Positions 7,467 through 15,695 of a stretch of DNA of 64,000 nt are shown in pieces. Location: the NCBI RefSeq assembly GCF_004296335.1, contig NZ_SGIU01000002.1, forward strand, positions 943,882 to 1,007,881. The letters run 5' to 3'. Below the pieces are notes generated by a model that saw nothing but the letters and a program-made list of their open reading frames with translations, was not told where the DNA came from and searched no databases. The stretch comes from Flagellimonas allohymeniacidonis. GTDB taxonomy: Bacteria; Bacteroidota; Bacteroidia; Flavobacteriales; Flavobacteriaceae. Position 1 is the first letter of the stretch. Each line of letters starts with the position of its first letter. Both the position numbers and the translations under genes were made by a program.

Positions 7467-8555
7467 ATGGAACAGAGCATATTGCCGGAAATTAAAAAAG
7501 CAGCCAAAAAATCACTGAAAGCACGTGAAAATGAGCTCGCCTCTACCAACAAACAATTGGAAATCCTAAATGGTGGTCCCTTTGCGGAAGGGGAACTTCC
7601 CTATTTTAAGGACAAGATAGCCGAAATAGGACATGCCCCTTTACGTCCCAGAAAATTGGAAATTCTTCAAATCAATGTGGGCTATATGTGCAATCAGGTA
7701 TGCGAGCATTGCCATGTGGATGCAGGGCCCGACCGAAAGGAAATCATGACACGGGAGACGATGGAGCTGTGCTTAGAAGTTATCCGCAACACAGGAGCGC
7801 ATACCTTGGACCTAACCGGAGGTGCGCCTGAAATGAACCCCAACTTCAGATGGTTTGTAGAGGAAGCGGCCAAAGCGGGAATACAGGATTTCATTGTTCG
7901 TTCCAACCTTACCATTATCCGAGCCAATAAAAAATACTACGATTTACCAGACTTCTTCAAGAAGCATAACGTGCATGTGGTTTCTTCAATGCCCCACTAT
8001 ACTAGGGGAAAAACGGACAAGCAGCGGGGCGATGGGGTTTTTGATAAATCCATCAAAGCATTGCAAGAGCTGAATGCCGTTGGATATGGCATGCCCGACA
8101 GTAGTTTGCGACTAGATCTAGTCTATAATCCTTCCGGAGCTTTTTTACCAGGAGATCAAGAAGCCATGGAGCGGGATTTCAAAAAAGCATTGAAAGAAGA
8201 TTTTGATATTGATTTTCATAGCCTTTTTGCCATTACCAACCTTCCTATATCACGCTTTTTGGATTATCTCATCGCTTCTGACAATTATGAAGACTATATG
8301 TATGCCTTGGTGGATGCCTATAATCCTTCCGCAGTGGCCAATGTGATGTGTACCAACACCATTTCCGTTAGCTGGGATGGATGGCTGTACGATTGTGATT
8401 TTAATCAGATGTTGGATTTAAAGGTGGGCAGTAAGGTAAAACACATCAAAGATTACAATGAAGACATTTTGAATGATCGGAACATTGTGATTTCACAACA
8501 TTGTTATGGGTGTACCGCTGGAGCGGGCAGTAGTTGTCAGGGAACTGTGGCTTAA
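7467..8555 (+). CDS. arsS: Arsenosugar biosynthesis radical SAM protein ArsS
   Basis: A 362-residue radical SAM enzyme. The cluster-binding CX3CX2C is at Cys75, Cys79 and Cys82 (YMCNQVCEHC), followed by the glycine motif DLTGGAPEMNP. The C-terminal tail carries Cys346, Cys349 and Cys357 (HCYGCTAGAGSSC), the region that in some relatives contains selenocysteine; here only cysteine codons are present. ArsS acts on dimethylarsenite, transferring a 5'-deoxyadenosyl group toward the arsenosugar skeleton. It is preceded by the AhpD-like gene by 9 bases and followed by a terminator. No arsM arsenite methyltransferase is in the window, so the methylated substrate must come from elsewhere. Confidence 0.92.
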   Translation: MEQSILPEIKKAAKKSLKARENELASTNKQLEILNGGPFAEGELPYFKDKIAEIGHAPLRPRKLEILQINVGYMCNQVCEHCHVDAGPDRKEIMTRETMELCLEVIRNTGAHTLDLTGGAPEMNPNFRWFVEEAAKAGIQDFIVRSNLTIIRANKKYYDLPDFFKKHNVHVVSSMPHYTRGKTDKQRGDGVFDKSIKALQELNAVGYGMPDSSLRLDLVYNPSGAFLPGDQEAMERDFKKALKEDFDIDFHSLFAITNLPISRFLDYLIASDNYEDYMYALVDAYNPSAVANVMCTNTISVSWDGWLYDCDFNQMLDLKVGSKVKHIKDYNEDILNDRNIVISQHCYGCTAGAGSSCQGTVA

Positions 8556-8588
8556 GTAAAACCCTTTTGTCTCCGTAATCAAACACTT

Positions 8589-8615
8589 AAACCGACCCTC
8601 TGGTCGGTTTCTTTC
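8589..8615 (+). terminator. Terminator after arsS, overlapping a GACC-N4-GGTC palindrome
   Basis: A perfect 9-bp stem (AAACCGACC at 8589-8597 and GGTCGGTTT at 8602-8610) with a CTCT loop is followed by a pyrimidine-rich tract. It ends the arsenosugar operon. Its core GACC-N4-GGTC also matches the operator-like palindrome in front of the TetR gene, so it might double as a repressor site. Confidence 0.75.
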
Positions 8616-8681
8616 TTTGGGAAGATGCCGTTTTCTCAATTTTTGAGCTTTTTAACGATTTTTCTTAGGAGAACATCCCTT

Positions 8682-8735
8682 TTTGTTATCCCCCCTACTT
8701 GATTCACAGAACTTTGTAACAGACCAAAGGGTCTA
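8682..8735 (+). promoter_or_regulatory. Predicted promoter and NemR-like operator of the TetR gene
   Basis: A TTTG at 8682-8685 is followed after 23 bases by GAACTTTG (8709-8716), one mismatch from TAnnTTTG. Directly downstream, 8720-8735 reads CAGACC-N4-GGTCTA, which differs at one base from TAGACC-N4-GGTCTA, the palindrome known for NemR-type TetR repressors. The palindrome overlaps the expected transcription start, as an autoregulated repressor would need. Confidence 0.5.
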
Positions 8736-8756
8736 AAACACCCAAAACCAAATCTT

Positions 8757-9374
8757 ATGCAAAAGAACCTAAAATCAAGGGTTACCATAAACCGACTTTG
8801 TTATAAAGGACTTGATGTTTTTACCAAAAAGGGATACCACAATACCAGTCTTGATGATATCTTAAAAGAGTTGGAACTGTCCAAGGGGGCTTTCTATCAC
8901 CATTTCAAATCAAAAGAGGATTATTTCATTTACATTATTCAAAATTTGGTGGTGCGTAAAATTTTCTCACTTTTAATCGAACCCTTGGATACGCACGACA
9001 ATCCAATCCCGGTGATTGTCGAAACCATAGAAAATGCTCTGGAGCCCGACAAGAACAATGAACTGGCCTACGGGTTTTTATTATCAGATTTTTTGGCAGA
9101 GTTCAACAACCGAAATGAAGAAATAAACAAATACTTGCAGGACATCTTGAGTTTGTGGGAGGTCAACTTGGTTTCTCTTCTAAAAAAAGGAAAATATGAT
9201 GGGCATATTGCTCGACATGTGGACTGCGAAGGTGCGGCGGCCTATATTATTGCTTCTTACCTTGGAATGCGAACCCTATTAAAAGGGTCAGATTCAAAAC
9301 AGTTTGTTTATCGATACATTCAGCAACTGAAAAGCTATTTTAATAGTCTGAAGCCGATTGCGATTTATGCCTAG
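8757..9374 (+). CDS. TetR/AcrR family transcriptional regulator
   Basis: A 205-residue TetR-type repressor. The N-terminal helix-turn-helix spans roughly residues 15-62, with the recognition helix in SKGAFYHHFKSKEDY, close to the SKGxFYHxFxSKE pattern of NemR/AcuR-like repressors. The rest is a helical ligand-binding and dimerisation domain without obvious ligand residues. A NemR-like palindrome lies just upstream, supporting autoregulation. The arsenosugar operon ends about 200 bases upstream, but co-regulation is not shown. Its stop overlaps the convergent GT9 gene by 4 bases. Confidence 0.88.
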   Translation: MQKNLKSRVTINRLCYKGLDVFTKKGYHNTSLDDILKELELSKGAFYHHFKSKEDYFIYIIQNLVVRKIFSLLIEPLDTHDNPIPVIVETIENALEPDKNNELAYGFLLSDFLAEFNNRNEEINKYLQDILSLWEVNLVSLLKKGKYDGHIARHVDCEGAAAYIIASYLGMRTLLKGSDSKQFVYRYIQQLKSYFNSLKPIAIYA

Positions 9375-10420
9375 CTGACCAATAGTGCATTAATTTTGGC
9401 AATTACTTCTTCCACAGAAATCGATTCCATAACCTTCTCGTATCCCTTGGGAACTTTGTTTCCGTATACTGAAGTTGGGATTAAAGGGAATTGTTCCCGA
9501 TCAGAAAGCAAGGCATTTTCCATAGGTTGATCAAAGGGATAAAACCCTGCATAGGGGTGGGTAACCCCCCAAAGGGTAATTACCGGAATACCATAATTTG
9601 CCGCCAAATGTGCATTTCCACTGTCCATAGATACCATCACATCCAAATTGGAGATCAATATCAATTCTTCAGAAAGGGATAGTTTTCCAGCAACATTGAC
9701 GATATTGGTTTTTTCCTGAGCTAACCTGTCCAAATGAATGATTTCTTGTTCACCACCTCCAAACAATATAATTTTATACTTATTGGTATCATTTAAAGTG
9801 CTTATTACTTTTTCCATAGAGGACAATGAAAACATTTTGCCCTCGTGGGCCGCAAAAGGAGCGATTCCCACCCATTTTTTGGAATCTTGTTGAACAAGGT
9901 TGAGGAGTTTATCCGATAGTGGTTGTCTTTTTAGGAGCTGAACTTCGCGTAAATCAATCGGGAAATCCAAGACTGAAAAAACGTCTGCATAACGTTGATG
10001 AGTGGGCTTTAATGGCTTAAAGGCGTCTTCTTTTCCTTTGGTTAATGCCCGTTTTTCTTTTCTTCCCTTATCTATCTGCTGAAAAGGAATACCGCTTAAA
10101 AGAAAATATTTTTTGAGAACCTGGCTTCGCAAAACGTTGTGTAGGTCTGCTACCCCAGTGACTTTTAACTTTTCAAGTTCTTTGTACAACCGCCATAAGC
10201 CCATAAGCCCTTTATGTCGTTTTTTGACGTCGGCTGTATGTACTTCTACGTTTGGGATTCCTTCGAAAATAGGAGCGAACTGTCTTTTTGTTAATACGGT
10301 CAGTCTTAGGGAAGGGTATTTGGCGACCAAACCCAAGATAACGGGTGCCAGCATGGCCACATCGCCCAAAGCAGATAATCGTATGACCAAAATATGGGCC
10401 GATTCATCCTTTTTGCTCAC
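9371..10420 (-). CDS. Glycosyltransferase family 9 (heptosyltransferase-like)
   Basis: A 349-residue GT-B enzyme of family GT9. Conserved features are ILVIRLSALGDV at the start, the FGGGEQE turn at the start of the C-terminal domain, the VSMDSGNAHLAA motif, and the WGVTHPYAGFYP segment. GT9 members add heptose or related sugars to lipopolysaccharide core; the acceptor here is unknown. The start is GTG at 10420, overlapping the end of DUF4254 by 17 bases, so the genes are translationally coupled. It ends 4 bases into the convergent TetR gene. Confidence 0.88.
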   Translation of the reverse strand: MSKKDESAHILVIRLSALGDVAMLAPVILGLVAKYPSLRLTVLTKRQFAPIFEGIPNVEVHTADVKKRHKGLMGLWRLYKELEKLKVTGVADLHNVLRSQVLKKYFLLSGIPFQQIDKGRKEKRALTKGKEDAFKPLKPTHQRYADVFSVLDFPIDLREVQLLKRQPLSDKLLNLVQQDSKKWVGIAPFAAHEGKMFSLSSMEKVISTLNDTNKYKIILFGGGEQEIIHLDRLAQEKTNIVNVAGKLSLSEELILISNLDVMVSMDSGNAHLAANYGIPVITLWGVTHPYAGFYPFDQPMENALLSDREQFPLIPTSVYGNKVPKGYEKVMESISVEEVIAKINALLVS

Positions 10421-11009
10421 GGAGTACAGGATTCAATTCGTCATCGTTGTACATCTTCATCTGTTTGTAGACCTTCATGTACTTGGTTCCAGCTTCAATA
10501 TCTGCCAATAGTTGGTCTATGGCACTGGATAAATCCTTTTTTTGTTCCAACAAAACAGCAAGCTTGGTTCCACACTTTTCAATATGTTGGGGAGAAGCAT
10601 CTTTTCTATCGACTTCTTCTTGCATATGATAGACTTTTAGCGCCAAAATAGATAACCTATCTATCGCCCAGGCTGGACTCTCAGTGTTGATGGTAGCATC
10701 CTCTTCTACTTGTACCGATTGGTATTTGTTTAAAAAGTAACTGTCAATATACTCCACTAAATCGGTTCGATCTTGATTGCTGGCGTCAATCTTCCGTTTC
10801 AAATCAAGTGCATCGACAGGTTCAATATTGGGATCTCTAATTATATCCTCATAATGCCATTGCACCGTGTCAATCCAGTTTTTTCGAAAGAGCAGGTGCT
10901 CAATTCTATCTTTTGGATAAGGATTTCGAAAGTCTTGATATACATCATCCTTGATATGATAGGTGTTGATACTTTCTTCAAAAACCGCAAAGGCGAGTGC
11001 GCTGAACAT
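10404..11009 (-). CDS. DUF4254 family protein
   Basis: A 201-residue helical protein of the DUF4254 family. Recognisable segments are ENTIR-like WHYEDIIRDP around residue 50, then DRTDLVEYID and the C-terminal KVYKQMKMYNDDELNP. It lies between DUF6427 and the GT9 transferase, a common flavobacterial arrangement that suggests a role in envelope glycan assembly; the family has no known activity. It has no signal peptide or membrane segment. The start is a clear ATG 37 bases after DUF6427. Confidence 0.8.
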   Translation of the reverse strand: MFSALAFAVFEESINTYHIKDDVYQDFRNPYPKDRIEHLLFRKNWIDTVQWHYEDIIRDPNIEPVDALDLKRKIDASNQDRTDLVEYIDSYFLNKYQSVQVEEDATINTESPAWAIDRLSILALKVYHMQEEVDRKDASPQHIEKCGTKLAVLLEQKKDLSSAIDQLLADIEAGTKYMKVYKQMKMYNDDELNPVLREQKG

Positions 11010-11046
11010 ATTCTTTTCAATTTTTGCAAAGATATTGTATTAAGGT

Positions 11047-11976
11047 TTAAGAGGTCAATCCTAAGGTAAAAATCAAAAGGGGAACCAATATGAAAAGTGA
11101 AACCGCTATTTCTCTATATCGTGTATTGCGAATAGTCTCCACATAGTTCGTCAAAAAAACGGCGACTGGGAAAAAGCACAGTATCAACGGACTTGAGCTT
11201 TTCATTTTGAATAGGGTTAAAATCATGGAAATCAGAAAAGCAAAGAACAGAATGCGAAGTGCCAATAACTTTCCGCCCCCTTTTTTACGGAGTCTAATAA
11301 ACACCAAGGTCATTAGCGCTAATGAGAAAATAAAAAAAAGCAGAAACCTACTGTTTTTAATACGCCATTGGGTCTCTCCCAAAAACTCAGGGGAAAAGGT
11401 GTAATGCTGCACGAAAAACGTGGTGTTGTCATACACCCTTAAGATGGAAAAAGCCAAAACAAAAACAGTGGAAATAGCCACAAATGGAACCAACCAATTT
11501 TTATAATTGTTTCTTTCGTACACATTGATCACCAAGAAAATCAAGACCAAAAAGATTAGCATCCAGTCATAAAAAAAGCTGGAGATGCAAACAAATAATG
11601 CTGCATCAAAGATCTTGTGCTTTACATTTTTCATGGATTTTATGGCCAGTAGTCTCCAAAGTGCCAATAGCAAAAATAAGTTTGCAAAAATTCCATTCTT
11701 GTCCAAAACTGTGTCCGAAAACGAAAGCAACAACAAGACGAAAAAAAGCATAGTAAACGAACTGAAGCCCGTTATTTTTTCAGTTCGGATTATTTCATTG
11801 ATTACAAAAAGTTCGAGAACAAGGACCATTACCGCCAGCCCCTCTGAAATTGGTTTTTCAGTCCAGATTTGTACAGAATTCTCAAACGACACATAAAATC
11901 CGTAAAACAACACCAGAGAAACCGCCAAAATGATATAATTAACCGGTTTTGTTTTACTGAAAAAGCTTGAAATCAT
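11047..11976 (-). CDS. DUF6427 family membrane protein
   Basis: A 309-residue integral membrane protein with about nine hydrophobic helices, matching DUF6427 in start (MISSFFSKTKPVNY) and length. It is the first gene of the minus-strand set DUF6427-DUF4254-GT9, and is divergent from the small DUF6341 gene. The topology resembles glycan-assembly membrane proteins, but no catalytic motif is visible and function is unknown. Confidence 0.75.
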   Translation of the reverse strand: MISSFFSKTKPVNYIILAVSLVLFYGFYVSFENSVQIWTEKPISEGLAVMVLVLELFVINEIIRTEKITGFSSFTMLFFVLLLLSFSDTVLDKNGIFANLFLLLALWRLLAIKSMKNVKHKIFDAALFVCISSFFYDWMLIFLVLIFLVINVYERNNYKNWLVPFVAISTVFVLAFSILRVYDNTTFFVQHYTFSPEFLGETQWRIKNSRFLLFFIFSLALMTLVFIRLRKKGGGKLLALRILFFAFLISMILTLFKMKSSSPLILCFFPVAVFLTNYVETIRNTRYREIAVSLFILVPLLIFTLGLTS

Positions 11977-11987
11977 GTTGGGTTTTA

Positions 11988-11995
11988 CTACTTTT
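11988..11995 (+). promoter_or_regulatory. Predicted -7 element for the DUF6341 gene
   Basis: TACTTTTG matches TAnnTTTG exactly, 20 bases before the ATG at 12016. A CTTG at 11965-11968, 19 bases upstream, could be the -33 element (consensus TTTG). Confidence 0.5.
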
Positions 11996-12015
11996 GCAGA
12001 GTAAATATAGACAAG

Positions 12016-12237
12016 ATGAGCAAGTTTTTTTATGGCATTGAAGACTTATTCGTAAATGTACTTTTCGCGCCTTACGATTTTTTTAGGTTTATGGAAAACT
12101 GGTGGGCCGAGAATACAGTAAACTGGTTGTTCTTTGTATTCGGTTTTGTTGCCATGATCTATTGGATGCAACAACTTAAGATTTTCAACGATCGAGGGGA
12201 AGAGGACAAAAGCATCAGCTCTCATTCTTACCTATAG
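12016..12237 (+). CDS. DUF6341 small membrane protein
   Basis: A 73-residue protein with one clear transmembrane helix (about residues 36-54, VNWLFFVFGFVAMIYW) after an amphipathic aromatic N-terminal segment. It matches DUF6341, a small flavobacterial family that has sometimes been wrongly labelled uracil phosphoribosyltransferase; there is no phosphoribosyl-binding motif. It ends 6 bases inside the convergent purD gene. Function unknown. Confidence 0.75.
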   Translation: MSKFFYGIEDLFVNVLFAPYDFFRFMENWWAENTVNWLFFVFGFVAMIYWMQQLKIFNDRGEEDKSISSHSYL

Positions 12238-13503
12238 GTCAAACCCTAAATCCTTTCGGTAATATATTCCTTCAAAATCCAATTTCTTGATATTGGCATA
12301 GGAAGTTTTTAATGCTTCCCTGAAGTCCTTTCCAAAGCCGGTAATGGCTATGACCCTTCCTCCATTGGTCAAGACCTTCCCGTTGTCTTCCTTAGTGCCT
12401 GCATGAAAAACCAAGGCTTCTTTTATATTTTCAATTCCCGTAATTTCCTTACCTTTTTCATAAGCTTCTGGATATCCACCTGAAACTGCCATTACCGTAG
12501 TGGCTGCTCTTGCATCAATCTCAAGATTGACTGCGTTCAAGTTTCCATCAGCAGCTGCACACAAAAGGTCAACGGCATCAGTTTTTATTCGAGGAAAGAC
12601 GACTTCAGTTTCTGGGTCCCCCATACGTACATTGTACTCAATCACTTTGGGTTCATCTCCTACCTTGATAAGCCCAATGAAGATGAAACCTTTGTAGGGT
12701 AAATTATCTGTTTTTAGGCCCGCAACGGTTGGTTTTACAATCTTGCGTTCAATTTTCTCCATCAATACCTTATCAACAAAAGGTACTGGAGAAATGGCCC
12801 CCATACCCCCTGTATTTAATCCAGTATCACCTTCACCTATACGTTTGTAATCTTTGGCGGTAGGGAGTATCTTGTAATCGGTTCCATCTGTTAGTACGAA
12901 ACAACTTAGTTCGATGCCATCCAAAAATTCCTCAATGACGACCGTTTCACTGGCTTTTCCGAATTTGGCATCCAATAACATGGATTTCAACTCCTGTTTT
13001 GCATCCTCTAGGTCGGGAAGAATCAAAACCCCTTTACCTGCCGCCAATCCGTCCGCTTTCAATACGTAAGGCGGAGAAAGTGTTTCTAAAAATTCGTAGG
13101 CTTGATCCAGTTCCTGTGAAGTAAAACTTTGATACGCCGCAGTTGGGATTTTATGTCTCATCATAAATTCCTTTGCAAACTCCTTACTGCCCTCCAAAGT
13201 TGCAGCAGCCTTCTGCGGACCAATTACGGATACATGTTTTATATCATCATCAGCAAGAAAAAAATCGTGGATTCCATTGACCAATGGGTCTTCTGGTCCT
13301 ACGACAACAAGATCTATTTTCTCATCAACAACCAAATTTTTGATGGCATTAAAGTCGTTTACTCCAATGGCCACGTTCTTGGCAATTTGGGCGGTCCCGG
13401 CATTTCCCGGAGCAACCAACAATGTGCCCACTTTTGGACTTTGTGAAATTTTGAGGGAAATAGCATGCTCACGACCTCCGGAGCCAAGGACAAGAATGTT
13501 CAT
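12232..13503 (-). CDS. purD: Phosphoribosylamine-glycine ligase
   Basis: A 423-residue ATP-grasp enzyme that joins glycine to 5-phosphoribosylamine in the second step of purine synthesis, in the cytosol. The N-terminal MNILVLGSGGREHAIS is the PurD signature, GNAGTAQIA follows, the ATP-grasp core contains ADGLAAGKGVLI and the metal-binding YNVRMGDPETE. Length is standard. It is not with other pur genes. It is followed downstream by DUF6341 (convergent, 6-base overlap) and preceded by the polysaccharide locus. Confidence 0.97.
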   Translation of the reverse strand: MNILVLGSGGREHAISLKISQSPKVGTLLVAPGNAGTAQIAKNVAIGVNDFNAIKNLVVDEKIDLVVVGPEDPLVNGIHDFFLADDDIKHVSVIGPQKAAATLEGSKEFAKEFMMRHKIPTAAYQSFTSQELDQAYEFLETLSPPYVLKADGLAAGKGVLILPDLEDAKQELKSMLLDAKFGKASETVVIEEFLDGIELSCFVLTDGTDYKILPTAKDYKRIGEGDTGLNTGGMGAISPVPFVDKVLMEKIERKIVKPTVAGLKTDNLPYKGFIFIGLIKVGDEPKVIEYNVRMGDPETEVVFPRIKTDAVDLLCAAADGNLNAVNLEIDARAATTVMAVSGGYPEAYEKGKEITGIENIKEALVFHAGTKEDNGKVLTNGGRVIAITGFGKDFREALKTSYANIKKLDFEGIYYRKDLGFDL

Positions 13504-13545
13504 TGTTCAAATTTTGGGCTAAAATACGTTTTGACAGGGATTTCT

Positions 13546-14523
13546 CTATTTGTTATTTGAAAAATCACGATGTGCTTCCCACAGTTGTTCGGGTGAAAGT
13601 GATTTGAAATAGTTGTAGGCTTTTTTAAGCCCCTCTGCTCGCTCTACTTTGGGTTCCCAGTCTAAGATTTCTTTGGCCCTGGAAATATCTGGCTGACGCT
13701 GAAGAGGGTCGTCCTGTGGAAGGGGTTTGAAGACAATTTTTTGGTCCGTTCCTGTGAGTTTGATAATTTCTTCGGCGAATTCAAGAATAGTGGTTTCCTC
13801 TGGATTACCAATGTTGACCGGTTCAACATAATCACTCATCAAGAGCCTGTAAATGCCCTCGATTTGATCATCGATATAGGTAAAAGACCGTGTTTGGGAA
13901 CCGTCTCCAAAAACCGTTAAATCCTGCCCTCTAAGGGCCTGGCCGATGAAGGCTGGTACGACGCGCCCATCATTCAAGCGCATTCGGGAACCATAGGTGT
14001 TGAAAATTCGAACAATACGTGTGTCCAGTCCATGATGCCTATGATAGGCCATGGTAATGGACTCCAAAAACCTCTTGGCCTCATCATAAACTCCTCTGGG
14101 CCCAATTGGACTTACATTGCCATAATAGTCTTCATTCTGGGGGTGTACAAGGGGGTCACCGTATACCTCAGAGGTAGAGGCGACCAAGATTCTAGCACCA
14201 TGATCCTTGGCCAATCCCAATAAATTTAACGTTCCCAATGAACCTACCTTTAAGGTATCGATAGGGATTTTTAAATAATCGATTGGACTTGCCGGGGATG
14301 CGAAGTGTAAAATATAATCCATCTTCCCGGGCACGTGAACAAACTTTGTAACGTCGTGATGGTAAAACTCAAACCGTTCTAAAGGAAACAGGTGTTCAAT
14401 GTTCTTGAGGTCTCCCGTGATAAGGTTGTCCATGCCAATGACATGATGCCCTTCAGCTATAAAGCGATCACAAAGATGAGATCCGAGAAATCCGGCTGCA
14501 CCGGTGATGAGGGTTTTTTTCAA
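13546..14523 (-). CDS. UDP-glucuronate decarboxylase-like SDR (UXS)
   Basis: A 325-residue extended short-chain dehydrogenase. The NAD motif GAAGFLG is at residues 8-14, the catalytic set is in STSEVYGDP and GVYDEAKRF (YxxxK), and [13 protein letters not shown] and IFNTYGSRM are typical of UDP-glucuronate decarboxylases, which make UDP-xylose. A related 4,6-dehydratase cannot be excluded without alignment. The start is TTG, overlapping the upstream WecA-like stop as TTGA, so expression is coupled. As the last gene of the polysaccharide locus it probably supplies a nucleotide sugar; the UDP-glucose dehydrogenase needed upstream in the pathway is not in the window. Confidence 0.85.
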   Translation of the reverse strand: MKKTLITGAAGFLGSHLCDRFIAEGHHVIGMDNLITGDLKNIEHLFPLERFEFYHHDVTKFVHVPGKMDYILHFASPASPIDYLKIPIDTLKVGSLGTLNLLGLAKDHGARILVASTSEVYGDPLVHPQNEDYYGNVSPIGPRGVYDEAKRFLESITMAYHRHHGLDTRIVRIFNTYGSRMRLNDGRVVPAFIGQALRGQDLTVFGDGSQTRSFTYIDDQIEGIYRLLMSDYVEPVNIGNPEETTILEFAEEIIKLTGTDQKIVFKPLPQDDPLQRQPDISRAKEILDWEPKVERAEGLKKAYNYFKSLSPEQLWEAHRDFSNNK

Positions 14524-15671
14524 TCGTTCTTATCTTTTTTTTTCAATGGCTTTTCAATCTTCCCCTTAAGACTATCCATTTTTCTTCTGAGCAGAATCTT
14601 TTGTTTTAGGGTAGTAAAGTTGTAGTTGTATTTAAAAAAAATGTAGGCCAAGAAAATTACTACAGCGACCAGCATGATCACCATCCCCAAGTTTTTAGCC
14701 TTACTGCCCAAAATGATAAAGAGCACTACAAACAATATATTGAAGCATCCAATAATAAAACTCGCCTGCTTGTGAGAGAGTCCCCAAAAATCAATCAAAA
14801 CATGATGGACATGGTTCCTGTCAGGAGATAACGGAGATTTTTTGTTGGCCAGTCTAAGAGCGAATACCCGTGCAGTATCAAAAAGAGGAACAATTAAAAT
14901 GCTTATGGCAATCAAGGGTGCATTTTCCAAAAGGAATGGCAGACCTTCATAGGATTCAGGTTTTAAAGCGAGAAACTTGAGCGTCAATACGCTGATTATA
15001 AAACCAACAATCAATGAACCCGTGTCACCCATGAATATTTTTTTGTTGGAAGAAATATTAAACCCAAAAAATGCCATAAGGCAAGCGTTCATTGTTATAC
15101 TCAATAACGCAAAAAAATATTCTCCTGACAAATAGAATATTGTTGTATAAATCATCATTATTACAACACCAACTATGGAAGCCAATCCGTCAATACCGTC
15201 AATAAGGTTGTACGAATTTATAATGGTCAACATTAAAAATCCTGCGATAATAAGATTAAGAAAGTACGGGATTTCATAGACATTCAAAAAACCATTGAGA
15301 GACTCTATCTCAAAACTATTATTGGCTATAATAAAAGCAACTGCCAAAGTTTGAGCTACTAGCTTTGAACCAGGAGATAGGACCACCAGGTCATCCTTGA
15401 GACCAATAATAAAAAGAATAGTCAAGCTAGGAATTAGGTAGATTATTTCGTTCGATGCTTCCCAATCTTTTATAAAAAACAAGGCAAAAACCAAAGTGAA
15501 GAAAAACGATACCCCACCCAAAGTAGGTGTTTTGTTTTTGTGCGAACTCCTGCTGTTAGGGTCATCCATCAGTCTTTTATACTCAACAACGCCTATTATC
15601 TTTGGAATAGTAAGATAAACCAACAAAAAGGAAGCTATGAAAACTAAAACAGCTGTTTCTAAAAAATTCAT
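14520..15671 (-). CDS. MraY/WecA-family undecaprenyl-phosphate sugar-1-phosphate transferase
   Basis: A 383-residue polytopic membrane enzyme (about 10-11 helices). Motifs are [18 protein letters not shown] near residues 38-55, [17 protein letters not shown] (the Mg-binding aspartates), FMGDTGSL and NHVHH. This matches WecA-type enzymes, which start a glycan by placing a HexNAc-1-phosphate on undecaprenyl phosphate at the inner membrane. In this locus it is the only candidate initiating transferase. Its stop overlaps the next start by 4 bases. A highly charged lysine-rich tail ends the protein. Confidence 0.9.
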   Translation of the reverse strand: MNFLETAVLVFIASFLLVYLTIPKIIGVVEYKRLMDDPNSRSSHKNKTPTLGGVSFFFTLVFALFFIKDWEASNEIIYLIPSLTILFIIGLKDDLVVLSPGSKLVAQTLAVAFIIANNSFEIESLNGFLNVYEIPYFLNLIIAGFLMLTIINSYNLIDGIDGLASIVGVVIMMIYTTIFYLSGEYFFALLSITMNACLMAFFGFNISSNKKIFMGDTGSLIVGFIISVLTLKFLALKPESYEGLPFLLENAPLIAISILIVPLFDTARVFALRLANKKSPLSPDRNHVHHVLIDFWGLSHKQASFIIGCFNILFVVLFIILGSKAKNLGMVIMLVAVVIFLAYIFFKYNYNFTTLKQKILLRRKMDSLKGKIEKPLKKKDKND

Positions 15672-15695
15672 TCCCCAAAGGTAGAAAAACTTAAC

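Noticed and set aside
7518..7533. CACGTG in arsS
   Set aside because: Left half does not fit parS at all; treated as a random hexamer.
14328..14343. CACGTG in the UXS gene
   Set aside because: Flanks do not fit the parS consensus.
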